Shown here one piece after another: positions 21,420 through 31,696 of a stretch of 64,000 bases of DNA. Below the pieces are notes generated by a model. That model searched no databases, was not told the DNA's origin, and saw nothing but the letters and a program-made list of their open reading frames with translations. Made by a program: the position numbers and the translations under genes. The DNA comes from Bufo bufo (Eukaryota; Chordata; Amphibia; Anura; Bufonidae), in NCBI RefSeq assembly GCF_905171765.1, contig NC_053392.1:374827963-374891962 (forward strand), written 5' to 3'. The stretch's first letter is position 1, and each line of letters begins with the position of its first letter.

Positions 21420-22982
21420 CAGGGAGTGCAGAATTATTAGGCAAGTTGTATTTTTGAGGATTAATTTTATTATTGAACAACAACCATGTTCTCAATGAAC
21501 CCAAAAAACTCATTAATATCAAAGCTGAATATTTTTGGAAGTAGTTTTTAGTTTGTTTTTAGTTTTAGCTATTTTAGGGGGATATCTGTGTGTGCAGGTG
21601 ACTATTACTGTGCATAATTATTAGGCAACTTAACAAAAAACAAATATATACCCATTTCAATTATTTATTTTTACCAGTGAAACCAATATAACATCTCAAC
21701 ATTCACAAATATACATTTCTGACATTCAAAAACAAAACAAAAACAAATCAGTGACCAATATAGCCACCTTTCTTTGCAAGGACACTCAAAAGCCTGCCAT
21801 CCATGGATTCTGTCAGTGTTTTGATCTGTTCACCATCAACATTGCGTGCAGCAGCAACCACAGCCTCCCAGACACTGTTCAGAGAGGTGTACTGTTTTCC
21901 CTCCTTGTAAATCTCACATTTGATGATGGACCACAGGTTCTCAATAGGGTTCAGATCAGGTGAACAAGGAGGCCATGTCATTAGATTTTCTTCTTTTATA
22001 CCCTTTCTTGCCAGCCACGCTGTGGAGTACTTGGATGCGTGTGATGGAGCATTGTCCTGCATGAAAATCATGTTTTTCTTGAAGGATGCAGACTTCTTCC
22101 TGTACCACTGCTTGAAGAAGGTGTCTTCCAGAAACTGGCAGTAGGACTGGGAGTTGAGCTTGACTCCATCCTCAACCCGAAAAGGCCCCACAAGCTCATC
22201 TTTGATGATACCAGCCCAAACCAGTACTCCACCTCCACCTTGCTGGCGTCTGAGTCGGACTGGAGCTCTCTGCCCTTTACCAATCCAGCCATGGGCCCAT
22301 CCATCTGGCCCATCAAGACTCACTCTCATTTCATCAGTCCATAAAACCTTAGAAAAATCAGTCTTGAGATATTTCTTGGCCCAGTCTTGACGTTTCAGCT
22401 TGTGTGTCTTGTTCAGTGGTGGTCGTCTTTCAGCCTTTCTTACCTTGGCCATGTCTCTGAGTATTGCACACCTTGTGCTTTTGGGCACTCCAGTGATGTT
22501 GCAGCTCTGAAATATGGCCAAACTGGTGGCAAGTGGCATCTTGGCAGCTGCACGCTTGACTTTTCTCAGTTCATGGGTAGTTATTTTGCGCCTTGGTTTT
22601 TCCACACGCTTCTTGCGACCCTGTTGACTATTTTGAATGAAACGCTTGATTGTTCGATGATCATGCTTCAGAAGCTTTGCAATTTTAAGAGTGCTGCATC
22701 CCTCTGCAAGATATCTCACTATTTTTGACTTTTCTGAGCCTGTCAAGTCCTTCTTTTGACCCATTTTGCCAAAGGAAAGGAAGTTGCCTAATAATTATGC
22801 ACACCTAATATAGGGTGTTGATGTCATTAGACCACACCCCTTCTCATTACAGAGATGCACATCACCTAATATGCTTAATTGGTAGTAGGCTTTCGAGCCT
22901 ATACAGCTTGGAGTAAGACAACATGCATAAAGAGGATGATGTGGTCAAAATACTCATTTGCCTAATAATTCTGCATGCAGTG
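21420..22982 (-). mobile_element. DD37E Tc1 element, copy 1 (complete)
   Basis: A 1563-bp element between TA dinucleotides (21418-21419, 22983-22984). The inverted ends cagggagtgcagaattatt and, on the other strand, cactgcatgcagaattatt are related but not identical over the first bases. It contains one intact transposase. Two further copies lie at 57937-59510 and 61805-63367, all inserted into other repeats. Confidence 0.93.
21748..22764 (-). CDS. Tc1-type transposase (DD37E), copy 1
   Basis: 338 residues from ATG (MGQKKDLTG) to a natural stop, with no lesions. An N-terminal paired-like double helix-turn-helix (about 1-110, with a basic K-K-R-V-E-K-P-R-R-K linker) binds the ends. The catalytic triad is D144 (WTDE), D237 (MQDNAPSH) and E275 (NPIENLW), with 37 residues between the last two. 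Classical Tc1 has 34, so this belongs with the DD37E group (known examples include TRT elements of vertebrates). It cuts and pastes the element at TA. Differences from copies 2 and 3 are a handful of private residues, for example H34 and T63. Confidence 0.92.
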   Translation of the reverse strand: MGQKKDLTGSEKSKIVRYLAEGCSTLKIAKLLKHDHRTIKRFIQNSQQGRKKRVEKPRRKITTHELRKVKRAAAKMPLATSLAIFQSCNITGVPKSTRCAILRDMAKVRKAERRPPLNKTHKLKRQDWAKKYLKTDFSKVLWTDEMRVSLDGPDGWAHGWIGKGQRAPVRLRRQQGGGGVLVWAGIIKDELVGPFRVEDGVKLNSQSYCQFLEDTFFKQWYRKKSASFKKNMIFMQDNAPSHASKYSTAWLARKGIKEENLMTWPPCSPDLNPIENLWSIIKCEIYKEGKQYTSLNSVWEAVVAAARNVDGEQIKTLTESMDGRLLSVLAKKGGYIGH

Positions 22983-22989
22983 TATGTGT

Positions 22990-23215
22990 TTAAAATAGTT
23001 CTGCAAACCCTATTGCCTATGGGGCTCTAAACCAGACAGATGGTTGATGTTCAGCAGAAAAGGGCAGGACCACGTGGCACGGTTGTGAGCCATGCGACAG
23101 TCAATACTGCACGGCCATTTACAATGCAGACCACCTATACAGTGTGGTCTTCATTAATTTAGCAAGAGGCAGCCACGGCCTAATTGGCCGTGCAGTACTC
23201 GACCACAGCTGGTCA
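22990..23215. other. No recognised feature
   Basis: It contains short inverted phrases around 'gcacggccattta' and 'aattggccgtgcagtact' only. No gene. Confidence 0.4.
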
Positions 23216-23720
23216 CGCCGTGAACAGCAGACATAAGGGGACATTTTTGTACTAGCCCACATTTTAAGGGGGTATTTTTCCACTGGCACCTGTTATAAGG
23301 GGGCATTTTTTTTAATACTGGCACACATTATAAGGGGTCATTTTTTGTAACCGCACACATAAGGGGATATTTTTTTGTACTTGTATGCATTATAAGGGGG
23401 TATTTTCATAATGGCACACATTATAAGGGGGCATCATTACTAATGGATGCATTATGGAGGGCTTTATTACTACTGATGGACCATGGGGAACATTATTACT
23501 ATTGATGGCACTGTAGGGGCACTATTAACACTGAAGGCACTCAGAGAGAGATTTATTACTATTGGTGGGACTTTCGTGAACACTATTGCACATCAGTTTA
23601 TCAGTTTAGCACAATTATTTTGCCCTATGATGCCCCATTATAATGTGTGCCAGTATGAAAATATCCCCTTATAATGCATTCCAGTACAAAAAAGATCCCC
23701 TTATGTGTGCGGTATGTATC
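23216..23720. repeat. Degenerate 35-45 bp tandem repeats with inverted tail
   Basis: Phrases of the type 'cacattataagggggcatt' recur about ten times with strong divergence from 23230 to 23600. The reverse form 'ccccttataatgcattccag' follows at 23660-23720, so the array ends in a foldback. Confidence 0.65.
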
Positions 23721-23729
23721 TTACTTGAG

Positions 23730-24600
23730 CCATAACTTTTTTATATTTCTGTTCAACTAGCTGTATGAGGGCTTAATTTGTGCAGGACAAGTTGTACTTT
23801 CTAATGCTACCATTAATTATGGCATACTATGTAGTGGGAAGCGGTAAAAAAAATCCAAATGGGGATGGAATTGGAAAAAAATATATATATTCCATCACCG
23901 TTTTACGGATTTTGTTACCACAGCGTTTCGTTTGCAGCAAAACTGACCAATGCCCTTTATTCTCTGGATCAGTATGATTACAACAATACCCATATGTATA
24001 GGTTTTATGTGTGTAAATAGTGTAAAAATAAATGTAAACTTTAAAAAAAAAAAAAAAATTTACATCACTATATTCTGACCCCCATAACTTTTTTTTTTAT
24101 ATATAGTTATATCTACTGAGCTGTGTGGGGGCTCATTTTTTGCGGTACAATCTGTAGTTTTTATTGATACCATTTTGGAGTGTGTGTGACTTTTTGATCA
24201 CATTTTATTACATTTTGTTGATTAAGAAAGGCAATAAAAAAATGTCAAATTGGCCATTTTGACCTTTTTTTTCCCATTACACCATTCGCCGTATTGGAAA
24301 ATTATTTTTATATTTTAATAGTACGGGCGTTTTTGGTCACGTTGATACCCATGATGTTTATATTTTTTGTTATTTAGGTATTTCTTTTTTTATTATAAGG
24401 AAAGGGGAGTGATTTAAACTTTTATATTTTTTAAATTTTTATATTTTTTTAAATTTTCTTTTTAGTTTTTGTAATGATTTTGAAGCTCGTATTTGAGCCT
24501 ACAAAATCTATTTTAAAATTTTGAACAATTATGTATTTTTTTAATGTTTTTATTACTGTCTATTGCTCATTTCTTATGTTGGTCTGCCACCTTTTGGCCA
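23730..24600. repeat. AT-rich dispersed repeat
   Basis: 23740-23990 shares its order of phrases ('gagggctta', 'catactatgtag', 'tggaattggaaaaaa', 'ttttgtt') with 44750-45010, so this is a dispersed family. The remainder is AT-rich with homopolymers and has no ORF of note. Confidence 0.5.
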
Positions 24601-24609
24601 AAATAAGAA

Positions 24610-24904
24610 TTGCAATTTCAATGCTCAGCCTCTTCAGCGAGGCTGAGCACTTTCAAATCAATTATCGGCATCCTCACTGGCCATAGAGAATGCCGGTAAC
24701 CCCTCCGGAAGCGCAAGCATCTGGGTTTTTGCGTATTTAGATGCCGTGACCTCACTTGATCACGGCATCTTATGACTTTAATTACCGCGATCGGCATTAT
24801 TCCCGGTCGCGGTAATTAGCTGCAGGACTCCTGCAGTTGCGAGTGGGCGCTATGTTTGCCTATCGCTCCAGAGCCAAACGTGTACAGCACTGGTAGTAAA
24901 AGGG
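24610..24904. repeat. Hairpin-rich end of a TTAA element
   Basis: There are stem-loops at gctcagcctctt/gaggctgagc, gatgccgtga/tcacggcatc and taattaccgcga/tcgcggtaatta. The stretch ends with 'agtaaaagggttaa' (TTAA at 24905-24908). Its architecture is like the left end at 39498-39870. Noncoding. Confidence 0.5.
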
Positions 24905-25973
24905 TTAACATGGAAAGGTTTAGAGTCACTGGTCTACACTTACTGTCAGACATGACTTGTGCTGTTACTGTGCAGTGCACGGACCAGCAGGGGTTACACG
25001 CTGGGCACTGGTTGCCTGCTCTCCTTATATACAGTTACTTTCCCTTGTGGGATGGGTGGAGTGGAGAAGCACAGCCTAAACAGAAACATTCTTACAGTTT
25101 TTGTCTATCACAGACTTGTATACAGTTTCAATGCAAGTATAGGATACTTTCACACTTGGTTTCGGGGTTCCGCTTGTGAGTTCAGTTTCTTAAGGCTCTC
25201 ACAAGCGGCCCCGAACGGATCCGTACTGCCCCAATGCATTCTGAGTGGATGCGGATCCGCTCAGAATGCATCAGTTTGGCACCTTTTGGCCTCCGTTCCG
25301 CTCAGCAGGCAGACACCCGAACGCAGCTTGCAGCGTTTTCGTGTCTGCCTGGCCGTGCAGAGCCAAACGGATCCGTCCAGACTTACAATGCAAGTCAATG
25401 GGGACGGATCCGTTTGACGTTGACACAATATGGTGCAATTGCAAACTGATCCGTCCCCCATTGACTTTCAATGTAAAGTCAGGAGTCCCTATTAATATAC
25501 CATCAGATCTGAGTTTTCTCCAATCCGATGGTATATTTTAACTTGAAGCGTCCCCATCACCATGGGAACGCCTCTATGTTAGAATATACCATCGGATTTA
25601 AGTTAGATCGTGAAACTCAGATCCGACAGTATATTCTAACACAGAGGCGTTCCCATGGTGATGGGGACGCTTCAAGTTAGAATATACTAAAAGAACTGTG
25701 TACATGACTGCCCCCTGCTGCCTGGCAGGTGCTGCCAGGCATCAGGGGGCAGACCACCCCCTCCCTCTCTCCCCTGTATTTAACTCATTGGTGGCCAGTG
25801 CAGCCGGCCCCCCCTCCCCCCCTGTTTTTAACTCATTGGTGGCCAGTGCGGCCGGCCCCCCCTCCCTCCCCCCCTGTTTTTAACTCATTGGTGGCCAGTG
25901 CGGCCGGCCCCCCCTCCCTCCGACCGACTCCCCATCATTGGTGGCAGCGGAGAGTTCCGATAGGAGTCCCAGT

Positions 25974-26310
25974 TTAATCACTGGGACTCTGATCGGTAAC
26001 CATGGCAACCAGGACGCTACTGCATTCCTGGCTGCCATGGTTACTTAGCAATTTTAGAAGCATTATACTTACCTGCGATGTCTGTGACCGGCCCGGCGCT
26101 CCTCCTACTGGTAAGTGAAAGGTCTGTGTGGCGCATTGCTTATAGCACAGACCTTTCACTTACCAGTAGGAGGAGCGCCCAGCCGGTCACAGACATCGCA
26201 GGTAAGTATAATGCTTCTAAAATTGCTAAGTAACCATGGTAGCCAGGAATGCAGTAGCATCCTGGTTGCCATGGTTACCGATCGGAGTCCCAGCGATTAA
26301 ACTGGGACTC
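25974..26310. repeat. Inner palindrome, left arm
   Basis: 'taaccatggcaaccagga' through 'ggcgctcctcctactggtaa' is followed by its reverse complement, with a centre near 26132. The structure recurs as a unit, inverted, at 27093-27429. Confidence 0.85.
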
Positions 26311-26379
26311 CGATCGGAACTCTCCGCTGCCACCAATGATGGGGGGTCGGTCATTTTAATTAGGGGGGGAGGGGGTCTG

Positions 26380-26745
26380 GCCACACTGGCCACCAATGAG
26401 TTAAAAACAGGGGGGAGAGGGGGGGGGCGGCCGCACTGGCCACCAATGAGTTAAAAACAGGGGGGGGAGGGAGGGGGGCCAGCCGCACTGGCCACCAATG
26501 AGTTAAATATAGGGGAGGGAGGGAGGGGGGGGCACACTGGCCACCAATGAGTTAAATATAGGGGAGGGAGGGAGGGGGGGCCGGCCGCACTGGCCACCAA
26601 TGAGTTAAAAACAGGGGGGAAAGGGGGGGGGGCGGCCGCACTGGCCACCAATGAGTTAAATACAGGGGAGGGAGGGAGGTAGCGGGGGCCGCACTGGCCA
26701 CCAATGAGTTAAATACAGGGGAGGGAGGGAGGGAGGGGGGGGTCT
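26380..26745. repeat. G-rich tandem repeat, about 50-bp unit
   Basis: About seven units of 'cactggccaccaatgagtta' followed by a long G/A-rich run (aacagggggg-type). Inverted units are found on the other flanks (25790-25920; 27490-27650). Confidence 0.85.
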
Positions 26746-27092
26746 GCAGTTCTTTTAGTATATTCTAGAACGAACAAGTGGAAATGTTGTATCAAAAAAT
26801 AAGTTTATTTATAAAATATAAAGAGTAGAGAAGCTACAGGATGATATCCAAAGATACGGAAAAGCACAGGGTAAATGACACCAAACAATCACCAATACTA
26901 CTGTGAGATATAGCATACAGTAGGATGCAGTCCATGAATCCAAATCAAAATCTCATTGGTGGCCAGTGCGGCCGCCCCCCCCCCTCTCCCCCCTGTTTTT
27001 AACTCATTGGTGGCCAGTGTGGCCAGACCCCCTCCCCCCCTAATTAAAATGACCGACCCCCCATCATTGGTGGCAGCGGAGAGTTCCGATCG

Positions 27093-27429
27093 GAGTCCCA
27101 GTTTAATCGCTGGGACTCCGATCGGTAACCATGGCAACCAGGATGCTACTGCATTCCTGGCTACCATGGTTACTTAGCAATTTTAGAAGCATTATACTTA
27201 CCTGCGATGTCTGTGACCGGCTGGGCGCTCCTCCTACTGGTAAGTGAAAGGTCTGTGCTATAAGCAATGCGCCACACAGACCTTTCACTTACCAGTAGGA
27301 GGAGCGCCGGGCCGGTCACAGACATCGCAGGTAAGTATAATGCTTCTAAAATTGCTAAGTAACCATGGCAGCCAGGAATGCAGTAGCGTCCTGGTTGCCA
27401 TGGTTACCGATCAGAGTCCCAGTGATTAA
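27093..27429. repeat. Inner palindrome, right arm
   Basis: Inverted copy of 25974-26310 with the same centre-symmetric layout; differences are a few substitutions such as cggctggg versus cggcccgg. Confidence 0.85.
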
Positions 27430-27939
27430 ACTGGGACTCCTATCGGAACTCTCCGCTGCCACCAATGATGGGGAGTCGGTCGGAGGGAGGGGGGGCCGGC
27501 CGCACTGGCCACCAATGAGTTAAAAACAGGGGGGGAGGGAGGGGGGGCCGGCCGCACTGGCCACCAATGAGTTAAAAACAGGGGGGGAGGGGGGGCCGGC
27601 TGCACTGGCCACCAATGAGTTAAATACAGGGGAGAGAGGGAGGGGGTGGTCTGCCCCCTGATGCCTGGCAGCACCTGCCAGGCAGCAGGGGGCAGTCATG
27701 TACACAGTTCTTTTAGTATATTCTAACTTGAAGCGTCCCCATCACCATGGGAACGCCTCTGTGTTAGAATATACTGTCGGATCCGAGTTTTCACGAAGTG
27801 AAAAATCAGATCTGAAAAAAACTGTTATGCAGACGGATCCGTTCTGAACGGATGCAAGCGTTTGCATTATAGGAGCGGATCCGTCTGTACAGACACCAGA
27901 CGGATCCGCTCCTAACGCAAGTGTGAAAGTAGCCTTAGT

Positions 27940-29349
27940 AGCTTTTCTAGACATAAACAAGTCTTCAGACATAAAGAAAGAGAGCTAAACCAGACAGTCA
28001 GAATATCAGTGTGTCTGTTTGTTTCCCTAAAAACTTTGCATTAGAAAGGTTAGGTAGAAAGTTTCTAAATATTAGCTGGCTATACATTAACCATCCCCAC
28101 AGTACAGTGCAGCTATAGTGTAATAACAGTGCAAATAGACAGAATATACTACAATAAACAAAATGCAATTCAACATTCCTCTGGCTAAGGCTGAGGTATA
28201 GCTTTGCCCTTGCTGATGGTGCCCTATTTTGCCACTGCCTGCCTGCGTATCATGTTCTGTAACATATAGCTGCTGCTGCCACTAACATGCCACTATGCTG
28301 TCTGCCTGCCTACCATTGTGGTTTATACTCTATGGCTGCTACTGCTGCCATCATTTCACTGTGCCGTCTGCCTGCCTATCATCATGTTCAGTACTACATG
28401 GCTGCAGCATAATTTTTTGACACTTGTGCAGAACAAGCCACTCTTTCTTCTGACATTACCATTTCTGTGCGTATTGACAGGGACAGGGATCTGCCTCAGT
28501 TGAGGTCTAATTTTTGGATGCTAGGTCCCAACAAGCCACTGTCTTTTTACCATAACACCATGTGTGTTTACACACCATCTGCCTCCAATAAGGGACACAT
28601 TTTGGAACTGTGAAAAATTAAAAACCATAACATATGTGACGGTGCAGTGTGTTTTTTTAAACACACTGTTTGTTAACACTGTCAAACATATGTTTACCCA
28701 TAGCTATTTATGTCAGTGTCACTCTCACATTATTTGCTATTGCTGTCATTGCGTTCAAGAGCTTAGGGAGGGGGGAGTGAATGAGTAAGAATTCATTTAA
28801 AAAAAATATATAACATATTTTCATAAAAAAACTGAAGTCCTAGGAGACTAGAGGATGTTGTTATACATGAATTGCAGCAACTTTGATTTGTGTAGAATCG
28901 ATTCAAAAACAAATATTTCTATGTTTGGATACATACATTATGTGATGAAATGTGGATGATCAGGTGAAAAATGAGTGGTGGAGATGGCTTCCTTGAATGC
29001 CTTCCTTCTGTTATTGACTTACATCCAGCTGTAAGTTATTTGGCTGATGTATCCCTGCACCTTAAATATTAGTATTTTCTGCTATTTTGTCATTCCTCTT
29101 GGAAGGAGCCATTGCGAAACATGTTAGAGTGTGTGGGTCAATTGCTTTGGTCTGTATGGACACTTTTTTCTATTTACCTGAGCCCCATGGTGATCTTGGC
29201 CTTGATATAGTGGCACTACCAGTGTCGTTCTGTTACAGATGATGTTGGGGCTGGTCAGCCGATCAGGGATGCCAGGCCAATCAGGCTCAGTACCAGTGTT
29301 ATGTGCTTCCTGTTGGCGGGGTATTTAAACTGGACAAGAATAGGACATG
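27940..29349. other. Mostly unannotated; three-copy tandem repeat at 28210-28400
   Basis: 28210-28400 holds three diverged units of about 66 bp around 'ctgtctgcctgcctaccat'. Near 29095-29130 'ggaaggagccattgcgaaac' resembles Penelope-like end motifs (compare 60812 and 61195). The last bases (about 29330-29349) are the left part of a MITE split by the Ngaro element. No coding evidence. Confidence 0.5.
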
Positions 29350-29449
29350 TGATAAGGCTGGCCGCAGGTTAGCCTGGATTTGTGGGAGGGACCTGTACCT
29401 GTTTTAAGCGGTCCACTTCTCCCAGGCAGCACGTCGACATTCGGACATC
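29350..29449 (+). repeat. Ngaro A1 repeat
   Basis: 100-bp unit from tgataaggctggccgcagg to cattcggacatc, repeated at 34373-34472 with one visible difference (aagcggtcc versus aagccgtcc). Confidence 0.92.
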
Positions 29450-30523
29450 GCTACTTCCGGGTGTGACGTCATCACCAAGCGACCGCTAGTGTTGGAGCTC
29501 CTAGACGCCGGGTGGTGCTTTTCGTTTGCTACAAGTTTTTTCCAGCGTTGGTCTTTGGTCAGGAAGGTGGGGTAAGCGAAGCAGGGCAGGAGGTTGGGAG
29601 GGTAGGGGGTAGTGTGCGGCAGGATCGCTTTCCCTTGCGATCAGGCACGTGCGGTTTTCAGGTTTGACACCGGGGGGCAGCATTGCTACACGCACCATTG
29701 CCGGCTCAGCTCCGCTGCCCAATTCGAGCCATAACACTCTGGGGCTGCAAGTGACCGGGGCACAGCTGCCTAGGCCAGTGGCTGGGCTCCTGTGTCATTT
29801 CTGTGCATTTCCAGCAGCGATTCTGTCTGTGCACACATTGACCTCACATACATATACCACCTACTTACACCATACAGGTAGTCCGCACATGTGACAGTGG
29901 CGAATAAAAAAAATAAAAAAAGTAAATGAAAATTTTTCCTTTAGGGGGCGTGGTTATAAATAAGAAAAAAAAAAAAAAAAAAAAGGGTTTTCTAAAGGAA
30001 GGATTTTCATGTTGCCTGGTGGAAATCATTCCGCTAGCCTCTTGCAGACACCACTAGCATAGGTACATTCACCATCCACAGCCACACTCTCGCACGACAG
30101 TCAGAGACACTTCGTATCATCTCGTAGAATAGTGTCATACGTCATACGGTCTGTTTTCCACGACTCCTATACTTACATACATTTCACCTACCACGTCTGT
30201 AGGTTCGATAGCCCGCAGTATTCGTTTTTAATCAGTCTGCCACGCCACAGATTCAGACAAACTCGGGCTCGCTTCATCCGTCAGTGGAAACGACTACCAT
30301 ACTTCACGTGAGCCTCGTCGACTGCTCCTCATACGTTCATTCTGTCGGGGGAGGGGGGTCAGGTTCCGTCAGTTATCTGTCGGCTTACGGGCTGCAGGTC
30401 GTAGGGTTAACAGGTTGTTGTTTTTTTTTCTCCCTCTTCTTTCTTTCCACGTTTTTTTTTTTTTTTTGTTGTTGTTTGTTTTGTTTGGTGTTTTCTTTCT
30501 TTTGTTGTTTTTCTTTAGTCATC
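29450..30523 (+). other. Ngaro 5' leader
   Basis: GC-rich and then T-rich sequence with an A run at 29966-29985 flanked by a foldback (ccttta...taaagg). Possible splice donors are GTAAGC at 29572 and GTGAGC near 30308. An open frame from 30284 precedes the gag ATG, but its T-rich low-complexity translation is unlikely to be used. Confidence 0.5.
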
Positions 30524-31696
30524 ATGTCTCAGCCATCAGACATCGAGGAGTTTGTGTCTTTGCCTCCGTCTCCAAGAGGGTCCGAACACGGCAGCACTCC
30601 ATCCATCAGGGCTTGGACTGTGCCTAAGTTAACGGCAGAGTTACTCAGGAGAGGGATTCCGTTCGCGGCTACTGTCAGAAAGGCGGAACTTTTCAAATTG
30701 CTATTTCCCGCTACACCACAGGCCGGCCCGGCTTCTTCCGGTGACAATACCACCATCACCAATTCACTGGTGCAGATCCACTCGGTCTTAAACTCGCTCA
30801 CTAGTTCCATTCAGGACTTGCAAGCCCGGATGGAAGTAATGGAACAGCATCGCATTCCCCCCCCAGCAGTTGGGCCGGCTGGCGGCGCGGCATCTTCAGC
30901 TGTGGTCACAGGTACCGTGCCGTCCCTACTTCCAGCACCTAACCTGTCGCAGGGCGGGAGAGCGCCTTCAGTGGCACCGGTATATTTCGTCAGGCCCAGC
31001 ATCAGAAAGGACATATTAGAGCGCAAGGATGTCAATCTGGCATCCTTGTTGATTACATCCCACGATGTAACGGAGAATAAGTCCTTCGGTTGCAGCGAGA
31101 TGTCGGTAGTACTCAAGGCCAAAGACCCCAGGCTCAGCCGCAAGCTGACCCTGGCTGAATTCGTCCTGGCTTTCAGTCTTTTCAGAGACGTGTTGTGCTC
31201 TGCCAGCCCCAATAGGAGAGAGGAGTTGGACATTTACCTCTACAGGGTGGTAGACTTGGCTCATAAGTACGGGGGCGCAGCATTTTATGACTACCATAGG
31301 TCCTTCTCGGCCAAAGCGGCAGCCATTTGGTCCCAGTTCCAGGTAGTCACGGACTGGAGCGACATTGACATGGAGCTATTTTGCAGGCACTTCGCCAGCC
31401 TGAAGTCCCCGGTGTGCGCAACATGTCAGTCTCCTGCTCATACTACCGCCTGGTGCCCTTTGGCCGACCTCACTGCTGCCCCCAGTACCTCCAGAGGTGG
31501 GATCAACCCGGGTCCTAGCCTGCAGGCTTCCCAGTTTGATAAGCTGGGGAGACCCATTCATTACTTGGGCAAAGCGCAGCTTTGCAACAATTTCAACTAT
31601 GCGGTATGCAACTTCAGCCAGTGCAGGCTCCTGCATATTTGTGCTACATGCTTCAGGGCACATCCGGTCACGGTCTGCACCGTGAAGCCGGCATGA
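30524..31696 (+). CDS. Ngaro gag-like protein
   Basis: 390 codons from ATG at 30524 (MSQPSDIEEF) to TGA at 31694-31696. I chose this ATG because the upstream in-frame part is low-complexity T-rich leader. Residues about 25-65 resemble a SAP-type DNA-binding motif (W-T-V-P-K-L-T-A-E-L-L-R-R-G-I-P). A Pro/Ala-rich linker follows. The C-terminus has a cysteine/histidine cluster (C-A-T-C-Q-S-P-A-H, then C-N-F, C-R-L-L-H-I-C-A-T-C and H-P-V-T-V-C). It probably packages RNA and particles. The next ORF continues in the same frame after the stop. Confidence 0.85.
   Translation: MSQPSDIEEFVSLPPSPRGSEHGSTPSIRAWTVPKLTAELLRRGIPFAATVRKAELFKLLFPATPQAGPASSGDNTTITNSLVQIHSVLNSLTSSIQDLQARMEVMEQHRIPPPAVGPAGGAASSAVVTGTVPSLLPAPNLSQGGRAPSVAPVYFVRPSIRKDILERKDVNLASLLITSHDVTENKSFGCSEMSVVLKAKDPRLSRKLTLAEFVLAFSLFRDVLCSASPNRREELDIYLYRVVDLAHKYGGAAFYDYHRSFSAKAAAIWSQFQVVTDWSDIDMELFCRHFASLKSPVCATCQSPAHTTAWCPLADLTAAPSTSRGGINPGPSLQASQFDKLGRPIHYLGKAQLCNNFNYAVCNFSQCRLLHICATCFRAHPVTVCTVKPA

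Larger units (their letters stand above)
25140..27936. repeat. Composite giant palindrome with MITE ends
   Basis: The outer termini 'actttcacacttg' (25149) and 'caagtgtgaaagtagcc' (27919) are those of the dispersed MITE family. Inside, arms of about 830 bp (25609-26440 and 26960-27795) are near-perfect inverted copies, and each arm contains a further palindrome of about 330 bp. The loop is a G-rich tandem repeat plus about 190 bp of other sequence. The paired 61- and 82-codon ORFs are mirror images and not genes. Confidence 0.85.

Noticed and set aside
25698..27705. Paired ORFs with similar proteins on opposite strands
   Set aside because: They mirror each other because the DNA is palindromic; their composition follows the G/C-rich tandem repeat.
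30284..30523. 80-codon N-terminal extension of the Ngaro gag frame
   Set aside because: It translates a T-rich low-complexity leader into poly-F/L and has no conserved motif; ATG at 30524 is a better start.
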